Positions 47,854-57,863 of a stretch of 64,000 nt of DNA are shown piece after piece. The notes below the pieces were generated by a model. It had not been told where the DNA came from, did no database searches, and saw only the letters and a program-made list of their open reading frames with translations. Position 1 is the first letter of the stretch. The number at the start of each line of letters is the position of its first letter. Made by a program: the position numbers and the translations under genes. This stretch comes from Ruminococcus_G sp050944435 (GTDB lineage Bacteria; Bacillota; Clostridia; Lachnospirales; Lachnospiraceae). The stretch spans positions 62,001-126,000 of the forward strand of contig JBMNRB010000002.1 of NCBI GenBank assembly GCA_050944435.1, given 5' to 3'.

Positions 47854-50421
47854 ATGAAATTAGTGGAAAAAATCTTTGGGACTCACAGTTCCCGTGAGGT
47901 AAAAAGAATCCTGCCTCTGGTGGATCGGATTGAGGAACTCAGACCGGCTATGCAGGCGCTCAGCGACAGCCAGCTGAGAGACAAGACGAAAGAATTTAAA
48001 GAGCGTCTGGCGGGAGGAGCTACTCTGGATGACATTCTGGTGGAAGCGTATGCGACGGTGAGAGAGGCTGCCAGACGAGTATTGAATATGGAGCATTACA
48101 GAGTACAGTTGATCGGCGGTATTATCCTTCATCAGGGACGTATCGCGGAAATGAAAACAGGTGAAGGTAAGACCTTGGTGTCCACATTGCCAGCGTATTT
48201 AAACGCGCTGGAAGGGAAAGGGGTTCATATCGTTACGGTCAATGATTATCTGGCACACCGTGACGCCGAGTGGATGGGAAAAGTTCATGAGTTCCTGGGC
48301 CTGACTGTAGGCGTGGTTCTGAATTCCATGAAAAGTGACGAACGGCGGGCGGCCTACAACTGTGACATTACCTACGTGACGAATAACGAGCTGGGTTTTG
48401 ATTACCTGCGTGACAACATGGTGATTTATAAAGAGCAGTTGGTGCAGAGAGAGCTTCACTATGCCATCATCGATGAGGTGGACTCCGTATTGATTGACGA
48501 AGCCAGAACCCCCCTTATTATTTCCGGGCAGAGCGGAAAATCCACCAAGCTTTACGAGGTATGCGATATTCTGGCCCGCCAGCTGGAGCGGGGAGAAGCC
48601 AGCGGCGAGATGACGAAAATGGCGGCCATTATGGGTGAGGAAATCACGGAGACCGGCGATTTCGTGGTCAATGAGAAGGATAAAATCGTTAACCTGACGG
48701 AAGCCGGAGTAAAGAAAGTAGAGAAATTCTTCAACATTGAAAACCTGGCAGATCCGGAAAATCTGGAGATTCAGCATAATATTATTCTGGCGCTGCGGGC
48801 CCACAATCTGATGTTCAAAGATCAGGATTATGTGATTAAGGATGATCAGGTGCTGATCGTAGATGAATTTACCGGCCGTATCATGCCGGGCCGCCGCTAT
48901 TCCGACGGACTTCATCAGGCCATCGAGGCAAAGGAACATGTGAAAGTGCGCCGGGAGAGCAAGACTCTGGCGACGATTACCTTCCAGAACTTCTTTAATA
49001 AATATAAGAAAAAAGCCGGTATGACCGGTACGGCGCTGACGGAGGAGCAGGAGTTCCGGGATATTTACGGGATGGATGTTATTGAGATCCCCACCAATAA
49101 ACCGGTGATCCGTGTGGATATGGAAGACGCCGTTTATATGACGAAAAAAGAAAAATTCCGTGCGGTGGTTGAGGCCATTAAAGAGGCTCACGCAAAACAG
49201 CAGCCGGTTCTGGTTGGTACCATTACCATTGAAACCTCCGAACTTTTAAGCGGAATGCTGAAAAGAGAGGGGATTTCGCATCAGGTGCTGAACGCCAAGT
49301 TCCATGAGCTGGAGGCGGAGATTGTGGCCCAGGCCGGAGTGGCGGGTGCCGTTACCATTGCCACCAACATGGCGGGCCGAGGAACGGATATTAAGCTGGA
49401 CGATATATCCCGTGAAGCGGGCGGACTGAAAATCATCGGTACGGAACGTCACGAGTCCAGGCGTATTGATAATCAGCTGAGGGGCCGTTCCGGGCGCCAG
49501 GGAGATCCTGGAGAGTCCCGATTCTATATTTCTCTGGAAGACGACCTGATGCGCCTGTTCGGTTCGGAAAGACTGATGGGAGTATTTACCCATCTGGGCG
49601 TTGCGGAAAATGAGCAGATTGAGCATAAGATGCTTTCTGATGCCATAGAGAAGGCACAGAAAAAGATTGAAAGCAATAACTATGGAATTCGTAAAAACCT
49701 GCTGGAGTATGACCAGGTAAATAATGAACAGCGGGAGATTATCTATAAGGAACGCCGCCGCGTGCTGGATGGGGAGAACATGCGGGATGCCATTTATAAG
49801 ATGATCACAGATACGGTGGACGGCGCCGTGGACATGTGCATCAATGAAGACAACGATTCTTCGGAATGGGATTTGGGCGAAATCAACTCTGTGCTGCTGC
49901 CTATTATTCCTCTGGAGCCGCTGACCCAGGAGCGGGTGAACGGCCTGAAAAAGAATGAGTGCAAACAGAAACTGAAAGAAGAGGCCGTGAAGCTGTATGA
50001 GATGAAGGAAGCCGAATTTCCCGAGGCGGAGCAGCTTCGGGAGTTGGAGCGTGTAATTCTGCTGAAGGTAATCGACCGGAAGTGGATGGACCATATCGAC
50101 GACATGGATCAGCTGCGCCAGGGCATCGGTCTCCAGGCCTATGGTCAGAAAGATCCCAAGGTGGAATACAAGATGGCCGCCTACGATATGTTTAACGAGA
50201 TGATTTCTTCCATTCAGCAGGATACCCTGCGTCTTTTGTACCATGTGAGAATCGAACAGAAAGTGGAAAGAGAACAGGTGGCTCAGGTGACGGGAACCAA
50301 CAAGGACGACAGCGGCCCCAAGAAACCCAAACAGCGTACTGCCGAGAAGATATATCCCAATGATCCCTGCCCCTGTGGAAGCGGTAAGAAATATAAACAG
50401 TGCTGCGGAAGAAAAGCGTAG
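47854..50421 (+). CDS. secA: Preprotein translocase ATPase SecA
   Basis: The motor of Sec export. Walker A is MKTGEGKTLVSTLPAYLN (~99), Walker B VIIDEVDSVLIDEARTPLII, the helicase motif TIATNMAGRGTDIKL (~508) and GLRGRSGRQGDPG-type segment NQLRGRSGRQGDPGESRFYI. It ends in the zinc SEC-C tail PCPCGSGKKYKQCCGRKA. Length 855 aa is normal. It heads a run secA-prfB-hom-apgM in the same direction; secA-prfB linkage is typical of Firmicutes. Confidence 0.97.
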   Translation: MKLVEKIFGTHSSREVKRILPLVDRIEELRPAMQALSDSQLRDKTKEFKERLAGGATLDDILVEAYATVREAARRVLNMEHYRVQLIGGIILHQGRIAEMKTGEGKTLVSTLPAYLNALEGKGVHIVTVNDYLAHRDAEWMGKVHEFLGLTVGVVLNSMKSDERRAAYNCDITYVTNNELGFDYLRDNMVIYKEQLVQRELHYAIIDEVDSVLIDEARTPLIISGQSGKSTKLYEVCDILARQLERGEASGEMTKMAAIMGEEITETGDFVVNEKDKIVNLTEAGVKKVEKFFNIENLADPENLEIQHNIILALRAHNLMFKDQDYVIKDDQVLIVDEFTGRIMPGRRYSDGLHQAIEAKEHVKVRRESKTLATITFQNFFNKYKKKAGMTGTALTEEQEFRDIYGMDVIEIPTNKPVIRVDMEDAVYMTKKEKFRAVVEAIKEAHAKQQPVLVGTITIETSELLSGMLKREGISHQVLNAKFHELEAEIVAQAGVAGAVTIATNMAGRGTDIKLDDISREAGGLKIIGTERHESRRIDNQLRGRSGRQGDPGESRFYISLEDDLMRLFGSERLMGVFTHLGVAENEQIEHKMLSDAIEKAQKKIESNNYGIRKNLLEYDQVNNEQREIIYKERRRVLDGENMRDAIYKMITDTVDGAVDMCINEDNDSSEWDLGEINSVLLPIIPLEPLTQERVNGLKKNECKQKLKEEAVKLYEMKEAEFPEAEQLRELERVILLKVIDRKWMDHIDDMDQLRQGIGLQAYGQKDPKVEYKMAAYDMFNEMISSIQQDTLRLLYHVRIEQKVEREQVAQVTGTNKDDSGPKKPKQRTAEKIYPNDPCPCGSGKKYKQCCGRKA

Positions 50422-50455
50422 CAAAATGTGAAAAATTAAGAAAGAAGGTGAAGCT

Positions 50456-51584
50456 GTGGTTGAATTAGATCAGTTCAAAACAATATTGAATTCCTATACA
50501 GAACCATTGGTGGAAGTGAGGGATTCACTTTGACCTGGCTAATAAGGAAAAGCGGGTTCAGGAATTAGAGATGGAAATGGAAGCGCCAAATTTCTGGGAT
50601 GATCCGGAAAAATCTCAGGCCATGATGAAGGAATTGAAAAGCCTGAAGGACGACATGGAAACTTACCAGAATCTGATATCCCAGAAGGAAGATATGGAAA
50701 CCTTAATTGAAATGGGATATGAGGAAAATGATCCTTCGGTGATACCGGAAATTGAGGAGCTTCTGGAGGAATTTAAAAAGGATTTTGAAAATATCCGGGT
50801 GAAGACCCTTCTCTCCGGAGAATACGACAAAAGCGATGCAATCGTAACCCTTCACGCTGGTGCGGGGGGAACGGAATCCTGCGACTGGGCCGGCATGCTG
50901 TACCGTATGTACAGCCGCTGGGCAGAACGTAAAGGATACAATGTGGAGGTTCTGGACTATCTGGACGGCGAGGAGGCGGGAATTAAGTCGGTCACCTTCG
51001 AAGTCCATGGCGAGAATGCCTACGGTTATCTGAAGTCAGAAAAAGGGGTACACCGTCTCGTAAGGATTTCGCCTTTCAATGCGGCGGGCAAACGTCAGAC
51101 TTCCTTTGTTTCCTGCGACGTCATGCCGGACATCGAAGAAGATGTGGATGTGGAGATTAAGGATGAAGATATCCGCATCGATACGTATCGTTCCAGCGGG
51201 GCTGGAGGACAGCATATCAACAAAACGTCTTCGGCGATCCGTATCACTCACTTTCCCACGGGAATTGTGGTACAGTGTCAGAATGAGCGGTCCCAGCACA
51301 TGAATAAGGACAAGGCGATGCAGATGCTGAAGGCAAAATTATATTTGCTGAAACAGCAGGAAAATGAAGCCAAACTGTCCGGAATCCGCGGAGAAGTGAC
51401 GGAGATCGGATGGGGCAATCAGATACGTTCTTATGTGCTGCAGCCCTATACGATGGTGAAGGATCACCGGACCAATGAAGAGCGGGGAAACGTAGACCAG
51501 GTGCTGGATGGGGATATCGATTCTTTCATCAATGCTTATCTGAAATGGAAAGCGCTGTCTGCGCGCAAAGATACTACTATATAA
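50456..51584 (+). CDS. prfB: Peptide chain release factor 2, expressed by +1 frameshift
   Basis: Translation begins at GTG 50456 (AAGGTG upstream) and runs 25 codons to an in-frame TGA at 50531. After a +1 shift it continues from 50532 to 51584, giving about 375 aa. Family motifs are SPF (ISPFNAAGK), which reads stop codons, and GGQ (SSGAGGQHINKTSS), which triggers peptide release. Because TGA is the stop RF2 reads, low RF2 favours shifting, so the gene autoregulates. It is cotranscribed with secA. Confidence 0.96.
50519..50534 (+). promoter_or_regulatory. RF2 programmed frameshift site
   Basis: AGGGATTCACTTTGAC: an SD-like AGGGA just upstream, slippery CTT codon and TGA followed by C. All parts of the classical RF2 recoding signal are present. 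Confidence 0.93.
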
Positions 51585-51599
51585 CAAGGAGAAAAAAGT

Positions 51600-52817
51600 A
51601 TGATAAATATTGCTGTGTTGGGCTATGGCACTGTAGGTTCCGGAGTTGTGGAAGTTATCAATACCAATTATGACAGCATTGCCAAAAAAGCCGGAGAAGA
51701 GATTAATATCAAGTATGTGCTGGATCTTCGGGATTTCCCAGGAGATCCTGTCCAGGAAAAAATCGTCCACGACTTCGATGTGATTATAAACGATCCGGAG
51801 ATAAAAATTGTGGTGGAAGTAATGGGAGGCGTGGAGCCTGCGTTCACCTTCACCAAGCGTGCGCTGGAAAGCGGAAAAAGCGTATGTACCTCCAATAAAG
51901 AGCTGGTAGCCAAGCACGGCGTGGAGCTTCTGGAAATTGCCAGACAGAAAAATATCAATTATCTGTTTGAGGCCAGCTGCGGCGGAGGAATTCCCATCAT
52001 CCGTGCGCTGAATTCTTCTCTGACGGCAGATGAAATCGATGAAATCACCGGAATTTTGAACGGAACCACCAATTATATTCTGACGGAAATGAGCGCAAAA
52101 GGTTCTGACTTTGAAGAGGTGCTGAAAGAAGCGCAGGATAAAGGGTATGCGGAGCGAAATCCCGAGGCTGATGTGGAGGGATATGACGCCTGCCGCAAGA
52201 TAGCCATTCTTTCCTCACTGGCTTTCGGCAGATCCGTCAATTATGAGGAAGTTTACACAGAAGGGATTACGAAGATAACGGCTTCTGATATTAAGTATGC
52301 TAATTATATGGGAACCAGCATCAAACTGCTGGCTACCAGCCGGAAGGTGGGCGAAGAGTTTTATGCCATGGTGAGCCCGGTGATGATCGACGGTTCCAGC
52401 CCTCTTTTCAGTGTGAACGGTGTGTTTAACGCCATTTTTGTTCATGGCAATGTTCTGGGAGACGCTATGTTTTACGGAAGCGGTGCAGGAAAGCTGCCGA
52501 CAGCCAGCGCTGTAGTTGCCGATGTGGTGGATGAAGCGAAGCATCTGAACCGGAATATTATGATGCACTGGAGCAGCAAAAAGCTGGAGCTGATGGACAT
52601 CAGTCAGGTAGAGGGACGTTTCTTTGTGAGAGTGGAGGGCGTTTCTGAAGAAAAGGAAGGCAGAGTGAAAGAACTGTTCGGCGATGTGAAGATTTATCAG
52701 CTTGAAGATCTGCCGGGAGAATTTGCCTTTGTTACTCCGGTCATGACAGAGGAACAGTATAAAGAAAAAGCCGGTCAGCTGGACGGCATTATCAGTATGA
52801 TCCGGGCGAGAATTTAA
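51600..52817 (+). CDS. hom: Homoserine dehydrogenase
   Basis: Reduces aspartate semialdehyde to homoserine for threonine and methionine synthesis. The N-terminal NAD loop is VLGYGTVGSGVVEVI, the substrate domain has EASCGGGIPIIRAL and GILNGTTNYILTEM, and an ACT domain (~325-400) gives threonine feedback. It lies 16 bp after prfB and 17 bp before the PGM-like gene, so the three are probably cotranscribed. Confidence 0.96.
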   Translation: MINIAVLGYGTVGSGVVEVINTNYDSIAKKAGEEINIKYVLDLRDFPGDPVQEKIVHDFDVIINDPEIKIVVEVMGGVEPAFTFTKRALESGKSVCTSNKELVAKHGVELLEIARQKNINYLFEASCGGGIPIIRALNSSLTADEIDEITGILNGTTNYILTEMSAKGSDFEEVLKEAQDKGYAERNPEADVEGYDACRKIAILSSLAFGRSVNYEEVYTEGITKITASDIKYANYMGTSIKLLATSRKVGEEFYAMVSPVMIDGSSPLFSVNGVFNAIFVHGNVLGDAMFYGSGAGKLPTASAVVADVVDEAKHLNRNIMMHWSSKKLELMDISQVEGRFFVRVEGVSEEKEGRVKELFGDVKIYQLEDLPGEFAFVTPVMTEEQYKEKAGQLDGIISMIRARI

Positions 52818-52833
52818 AAGCCGGAGGAAACTT

Positions 52834-54036
52834 ATGAAGTACGTGGTTATTTTAGGCGACGGCATGGCGGATGAACCTATTGCCGGGCTGAAGGGGAAAA
52901 CTCCGCTGGAGTACGCCGCTACTCCGGCTATGGATAAGCTGGCTTCCGGGGCGGAGATCGGTATGGTTCATACCATCCCGGCCGGTATGGCTCCGGGGAG
53001 CGATACGGCCAATCTTTCTGTGATGGGATATGATCCCAAGGTTTATTATACGGGAAGATCCCCGCTGGAAGCGTTGAGTATTGGAGTGGATATGAAGCCG
53101 GACGATGTGGCGATTCGCTGCAACCTGGTGACTCTGTCCCAGGATGAGGACCGGTATGAGAAAAGAAAAATTATCGATCACAGCTCAGATGAAATCAGTA
53201 CGGAGGATGCAAAGGTTCTTCTGGATGCGGTGAGAAAAGAGCTGGAAAATGAAACCTATCGGTTTTATCTGGGAACCAGTTACCGTCACTGTTTGATCTG
53301 GGCCGGAGGAAGCGTAGTGGAATTGACGCCGCCCCATGACGTTCTGGGCCAGGTGATTGGCGAGTATCTGCCTCAGGATGGAGTTCTCAGAGAGATGCAG
53401 AAGAAAAGCTATGAAATCCTTTCCAAACATCCGTTGAATATAGAGAGAATGCGTCAGGGAAAAAATCCTGCCAACAGTATCTGGTTTTGGGGAGCGGGAA
53501 CTAAGCCTGCTTTATCTTCTTTCTATGAGAAGTACCATAAAAAAGGCGTGATGATTTCTGCGGTGGACCTGCTGAAGGGGATTGCCGTTGGCGCCGGTAT
53601 GGACAATATTTCGGTGGAAGGGGCCAATGGCGGTCTGCACACCAATTACGAAGGAAAAGCCGGGGCTGCGGTAAAAGCTTTGGTGGAGAATGGCTATGAT
53701 TTTGCCTATATTCATGTGGAAGCGCCTGATGAAATGGGCCATCAGGGCAGTGTTGAGCGAAAGGTTCAGGCTATCGAGTATCTGGATCAGCGGGTGATCC
53801 AGCCAGTAAAAAAAGGACTGGACGACGCCGGGATGGACTACCGGATGCTGGTGCTTCCGGATCATCCTACGCCCATCCGAGTGAGAACCCATACAGCGGA
53901 TCCGGTTCCCTATCTTCTCTATGACAGTACGGCATCGGAGAAACATACATGGGCTTATAATGAGAGAGAAGCAGCCTTAAGCGGAAAAGAGCTGGCAGAA
54001 GGCTGGATGCTGATGGAACATTTGTTTGAAAAATAG
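52834..54036 (+). CDS. ApgM-like phosphomutase-family protein, proposed homoserine kinase
   Basis: Alkaline-phosphatase superfamily protein of the archaeal-type cofactor-independent phosphoglycerate mutase group: VILGDGMADEPI at the start, GSDTANLSVMGYDP with the catalytic Ser/Thr region, and HVEAPDEMGHQG for metals. Bacterial members next to hom have been proposed to serve as homoserine kinase (TIGR02535), and this one lies 17 bp after hom with no ThrB in the window. A glycolytic mutase role is the alternative. Length 400 aa is normal. Confidence 0.88.
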   Translation: MKYVVILGDGMADEPIAGLKGKTPLEYAATPAMDKLASGAEIGMVHTIPAGMAPGSDTANLSVMGYDPKVYYTGRSPLEALSIGVDMKPDDVAIRCNLVTLSQDEDRYEKRKIIDHSSDEISTEDAKVLLDAVRKELENETYRFYLGTSYRHCLIWAGGSVVELTPPHDVLGQVIGEYLPQDGVLREMQKKSYEILSKHPLNIERMRQGKNPANSIWFWGAGTKPALSSFYEKYHKKGVMISAVDLLKGIAVGAGMDNISVEGANGGLHTNYEGKAGAAVKALVENGYDFAYIHVEAPDEMGHQGSVERKVQAIEYLDQRVIQPVKKGLDDAGMDYRMLVLPDHPTPIRVRTHTADPVPYLLYDSTASEKHTWAYNEREAALSGKELAEGWMLMEHLFEK

Positions 54037-54042
54037 AAAGAA

Positions 54043-54073
54043 AAAAGGCTGGTCCAAGGTGACCAGCCTTTTT
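54043..54073 (+). terminator. Terminator of the secA-prfB-hom run
   Basis: Perfect 12-bp stem AAAAGGCTGGTC (54043-54054) with GACCAGCCTTTT (54061-54072). Confidence 0.9.
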
Positions 54074-54083
54074 GGAAGTAAAG

Positions 54084-54899
54084 ATGGTAATTAAAAGAAC
54101 GGAAAATTTTGACCTTTCACAGATTTGTCAATCCGGGCAGTGTTTCCGAATGGAAAATACAGGAGAAAATACGTACCGGATTATTGCCGGGGATCGCTGT
54201 CTTGAAGCAAAGCAGCAGGGAGACGAATGCAGGTTTGACTGTGAAAAAGATGAGTATGAATTGTTTTGGAATAATTATTTTAATCTGGATGCCGACTACG
54301 GGGCATATATCCGTCAGGTAAATCCCAATGATAAATATCTGTGCCAGGCGGTGGCGGCGGGCAGCGGAATCCGTATTCTGAGGCAGGATTTGTGGGAGAT
54401 GATCGTTTCATTTCTGATTTCTCAGCAGAATAATATTCCCCGAATCCGTAAGTGCATCCAAAACATCTGTGAAAAGTACGGGGAAAAAAAGGAAAATGGC
54501 AGGGGAAACGTTTATTATGCTTTTCCAAGGCCCCAGGCGCTGGCCGGATTGCCGGAAGACGAGCTGAAAATGTGCAATCTGGGATATCGGAGTAAATATG
54601 TGGTGCGCGCGGCAAAAGAAGTGGCTCAGGGAACGGTGGATTTGGAAAAGATAAAGAGTATGTCTTATAAAAACGCCCGGGCAGAACTGCTGAAGCTGTT
54701 GGGAGTGGGTGAAAAAGTGGCGGAGTGTATCTGCCTGTTTGCTTTGCATCATCTGCAGGCATTTCCCAAGGATACACATATTCTTCAAGTATTGGAAGAA
54801 CATTATAAACGTGGATTTCCCAACCGGAGATACCAGGGATTTCAAGGCGTGCTGCAGCAGTACATATTTTACTACGAACTGTCAGTCATGAAGAAATGA
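54084..54899 (+). CDS. ogg: 8-oxoguanine DNA glycosylase/AP lyase (OGG1-type), 271 aa
   Basis: Three-domain OGG1 layout with the N-terminal QSGQCFRM segment, SFLISQQNNIPRI helix, and the HhH-GPD: LLGVGEKVAECICLFAL holds catalytic Lys211 and QAFPKDTHILQV holds Asp230. It removes oxidised guanine and cuts the abasic site. Most bacteria use MutM; the OGG type is common in Clostridia. ATG 54084 follows GGAAGT; a TTG 12 bp earlier lies in the terminator. Confidence 0.92.
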   Translation: MVIKRTENFDLSQICQSGQCFRMENTGENTYRIIAGDRCLEAKQQGDECRFDCEKDEYELFWNNYFNLDADYGAYIRQVNPNDKYLCQAVAAGSGIRILRQDLWEMIVSFLISQQNNIPRIRKCIQNICEKYGEKKENGRGNVYYAFPRPQALAGLPEDELKMCNLGYRSKYVVRAAKEVAQGTVDLEKIKSMSYKNARAELLKLLGVGEKVAECICLFALHHLQAFPKDTHILQVLEEHYKRGFPNRRYQGFQGVLQQYIFYYELSVMKK

Positions 54900-54911
54900 G
54901 GAGCGGGGAAA

Positions 54912-56201
54912 ATGGAAAATGCAAAAAGAAGGATTCCGAAAAAGCAGTTGGCGGAATACTATATCAAAAGAATCTGGAGGGATATGGGAAATCTGATCAA
55001 ATGGCTGCTGCTGGCGGCGGTTACCGGGACAATTGTGGGCGGATGCAGCAGTTTGTTTGCCGCAGCCCTTGCTTTTGTGACGGAGATCAGGGGAGAATAT
55101 CCTCAGATAATGTTCACCCTTCCGGCGGCGGGGCTGATTATTGTCTTTCTGTACCAGAAAATAGGGAAGGAGGACAGAGGAACCAATCAGGTGTTGTCTT
55201 TTATCCGATCCAAGGATGAAGTGCCTTTTCGCGCGGCGCCTCTGATTTTTGTTTCCACAATCCTTACCCATTTGGGAGGAGGATCCGCTGGAAGAGAAGG
55301 AGCGGCTATCCAGTTGGGCGGCAGCATTGGAAACCAGCTTGGACGCTGGATTCGGCTGGATGAAGAAGACCGTCATGTGATTGTCATGTGCGGTATGAGC
55401 GGAGCTTTTGCGGCTGTTTTTGGAACGCCTATGGCAGCGGCGGTATTTTCCATGGAAGTGGTCAGTGTGGGAATTATGTATTATGCGGCTCTTTTGCCCT
55501 GTGTGATTTCCGCTTTGATTGCCTCGGAGTTTGCAGCCAGCTTCGGCATCCATCCGGAAACTTTTCACGTGACAGGAATTCCGGAGCTTACGCTGCAAAG
55601 CGGATTAAAAATGGGGGTGGTGGCTCTTGCCTGCGGAGCAGTCAGCATTCTCTTCTGTGCGGCGCTGGGGGAAACGGAGAAAATATATCAACGATGGCTG
55701 AAGAATCCCTATGTGAGAGTGTTTGCCGCTGCAGTTATCATTATAGGGATTACTTTGGCGCTGGGCACAACGGATTACATGGGAGCAGGAAACAATCTTA
55801 TCGAACGTGCAGTGGAAAATGGCGAAGCCAGACCGGAAGCTTTTCTGGTGAAACTGGTTCTCACGGCCATCACTATGCGGGCGGGATTTCGAGGCGGAGA
55901 AATCGTACCATCCTTTTGCATCGGTGCGACGCTGGGATGCGTAGTGGGACAGCTTCTTAACCTGTCTCCTTCATTGTGCGCGGCTGCCGGGATGGCTGCA
56001 CTTTTCTGCGGCGTAACGAATTGCCCCATTACCTCCATTCTCATTGCCTTTGAACTGTTCGGTTTCCAGGGGGTGTCCTTCTATCTGATAGCGGTTGCCA
56101 TCAGTTATGCTGTGTCCGGCTATTATAGTCTGTATAAAGACCAGACAATTGTGTACTCTAAATATAAAGCAAAATATATAAACCGCCACACAAGAAACTA
56201 G
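54912..56201 (+). CDS. ClC-family chloride channel/antiporter, 429 aa
   Basis: Ten or more membrane helices with the ClC signatures GGGSAGREGAAIQLGGSIGN, in which the gating Glu is retained (GREGA instead of GREGP), and GFRGGEIVPSFCIGATLG. No C-terminal CBS domains. It may be a proton-coupled chloride or fluoride exporter; fluoride-type ClCs usually show other signature residues, so chloride is more likely. It starts 13 bp after ogg and is probably cotranscribed. Confidence 0.92.
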   Translation: MENAKRRIPKKQLAEYYIKRIWRDMGNLIKWLLLAAVTGTIVGGCSSLFAAALAFVTEIRGEYPQIMFTLPAAGLIIVFLYQKIGKEDRGTNQVLSFIRSKDEVPFRAAPLIFVSTILTHLGGGSAGREGAAIQLGGSIGNQLGRWIRLDEEDRHVIVMCGMSGAFAAVFGTPMAAAVFSMEVVSVGIMYYAALLPCVISALIASEFAASFGIHPETFHVTGIPELTLQSGLKMGVVALACGAVSILFCAALGETEKIYQRWLKNPYVRVFAAAVIIIGITLALGTTDYMGAGNNLIERAVENGEARPEAFLVKLVLTAITMRAGFRGGEIVPSFCIGATLGCVVGQLLNLSPSLCAAAGMAALFCGVTNCPITSILIAFELFGFQGVSFYLIAVAISYAVSGYYSLYKDQTIVYSKYKAKYINRHTRN

Positions 56202-56366
56202 ATAATATGCACAGAAAAACAAAAGAAAAAACTAAAATATTGGTTAATCTGTTCCTGCTATAGCAGTTATAATATAGGTGTAACAAAGAAACATACTTAA
56301 CAGGCCCCTTTAAAATACAGAAAAAGGAAGGCTGCTAAGCAATCAGATTTTTGGAGGAAAAGATAA

Positions 56367-56951
56367 ATGAATACTTTAAAAGCTGAAAAAAGAAGTATGG
56401 ATGTTAAGGCGAAAAAACTGAGACGGGAAGGATTTGTTACAGGAAATGTATTCGGCAGGGACCTTGAAAGCTCCATACCGGTAAAAATGCAGAAAAGTGA
56501 TGTGGAACGTCTTCTCAAAAGCATTCACAAAGGAAGCCAGATTATGCTGGATGTGGAAGGAAAGCTTTATAATGTGCTGATTAAAGAAGTGCAGTATAAT
56601 TCCATGGCGGGAAGAGTAGACGAGATTGATTTTCAGGCTCTGGTCAGCGATGAAAAAGTAAACTCTGTGGCAGAAGTCATATTGGAGAATCATGAAAAAG
56701 TTGCGGAAGGCGTACTCCAGCTTTTGATAAGTGAAATCCCGTATAAAGCATATCCTTCTGCATTAGTGGACAGTGTAAAAGTGGACGTAGGACATATGCA
56801 CGTGGGAGATTCCATTAAGGTAAAAGACCTTGATCTGGCAAAAAATGAAGAAATTGAGCTGTCAGAAGATCCGGAAGCGGTGGTTGCCGTGGTATCGGCT
56901 GTTCACAATTCGGTTCCGGCGCAGGAAAGTGAAGAAAGTACAGAAGAATAA
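56367..56951 (+). CDS. rplY: Ribosomal protein bL25 / general stress protein Ctc
   Basis: Ctc-type L25 of 194 aa. The N-terminal 5S rRNA-binding domain (~1-90) has MDVKAKKLRREGFVTGNVFG. The C-terminal TL5/CTC extension contains HMHVGDSIKVKDL. An acidic Ser/Glu tail ends the protein. It binds 5S rRNA in the 50S subunit and is stress-induced in Bacillus. GGAGG precedes the ATG by 10 bp; a TATAAT at 56268-56273 may be its -10. Confidence 0.94.
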   Translation: MNTLKAEKRSMDVKAKKLRREGFVTGNVFGRDLESSIPVKMQKSDVERLLKSIHKGSQIMLDVEGKLYNVLIKEVQYNSMAGRVDEIDFQALVSDEKVNSVAEVILENHEKVAEGVLQLLISEIPYKAYPSALVDSVKVDVGHMHVGDSIKVKDLDLAKNEEIELSEDPEAVVAVVSAVHNSVPAQESEESTEE

Positions 56952-56965
56952 AGAAAACGTAAGAT

Positions 56966-57000
56966 GGCGACGCCGATATGAGGGCGTCGCCTGTTTTTTT
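56966..57000 (+). terminator. rplY terminator
   Basis: Perfect 9-bp stem GGCGACGCC (56966-56974) with GGCGTCGCC (56983-56991), then TGTTTTTTT. Confidence 0.92.
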
Positions 57001-57775
57001 AAAATTCTTGATAAGAATATTCTTTCGTATAATTATTTTCCCTCGGTCCGCCGTCCAGCTCACCGATAACCTCACGGTAGAATTCAATATAGGTCATGTT
57101 CATGTATGGGGTAACCCAGATGGTGCCGATACCGAAGGATAAAAGGGACAGCATCATCATCCCGATGAAGCTGACCGTCAGGTAAAAATACCGTCCAATA
57201 TTTCCCTTCATCAAATGGGAGCTGGTTTTCATGGATTCGATGGCCCCCATATCGGGATTGTCAATCAGCAGAATGACAGCCAGTGAAAATCTCAGCGCGA
57301 CGAAAAATGAAATTATGACCATAATCAAAGCCACCAAAAGAATCATTAACACTGAGGAGAGCGGAGTGTGGTAAGCGTTGTTGGTAAAAGCAACCCATAC
57401 GCCAAGGGCGATGGTAGGAATCTGGAAAACAAAATATATCAAGGACAGAAGAAGGGTTACGATGATAAATCTGTCCGGATGGTGGCGGAAGCAGTAGAAC
57501 AAATCTCCGGCCCCGGCGTATTCTCCGCGGCTGATATTCAAAGCGATTTTCTGAAAGCCGGAAGCCAGTACGCTCACAATCAGAGATAAGATGAACATGA
57601 CAATCTGCAGAACGATGAGGCCGCTGGGCGATTCGTTCTGAATCAGAAGCATGGGGATAAGCTCAATAATAAACGCGATGAGAAAGTAAATCAGATAGGT
57701 GAAGGCGAAGGTTCCGTATGAACCCATCAACGCCTCTCTGGCGATTTCTTTGAATTCTTTGGATGAACGTTTCAT
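56999..57775 (-). CDS. DUF975 membrane protein, 258 aa
   Basis: Begins MKRSSKEFKEIAREALMGSY, the usual DUF975 start, and has about five or six hydrophobic segments with the conserved LFYCFRHHPDRFIIVTLLLS block. It is widespread in Clostridia and Lactobacillales; no function is established. GGAG precedes the ATG. It overlaps the rplY terminator tail by two bases and converges on rplY. Confidence 0.88.
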   Translation of the reverse strand: MKRSSKEFKEIAREALMGSYGTFAFTYLIYFLIAFIIELIPMLLIQNESPSGLIVLQIVMFILSLIVSVLASGFQKIALNISRGEYAGAGDLFYCFRHHPDRFIIVTLLLSLIYFVFQIPTIALGVWVAFTNNAYHTPLSSVLMILLVALIMVIISFFVALRFSLAVILLIDNPDMGAIESMKTSSHLMKGNIGRYFYLTVSFIGMMMLSLLSFGIGTIWVTPYMNMTYIEFYREVIGELDGGPRENNYTKEYSYQEF

Positions 57776-57863
57776 GATAATTTACTCCATTTTCTTTATT
57801 CTGCTCATAGTCTGTGATACAATGTCCGTATTGACGATCTGATATGGGGGAACCGGAGGAAAA

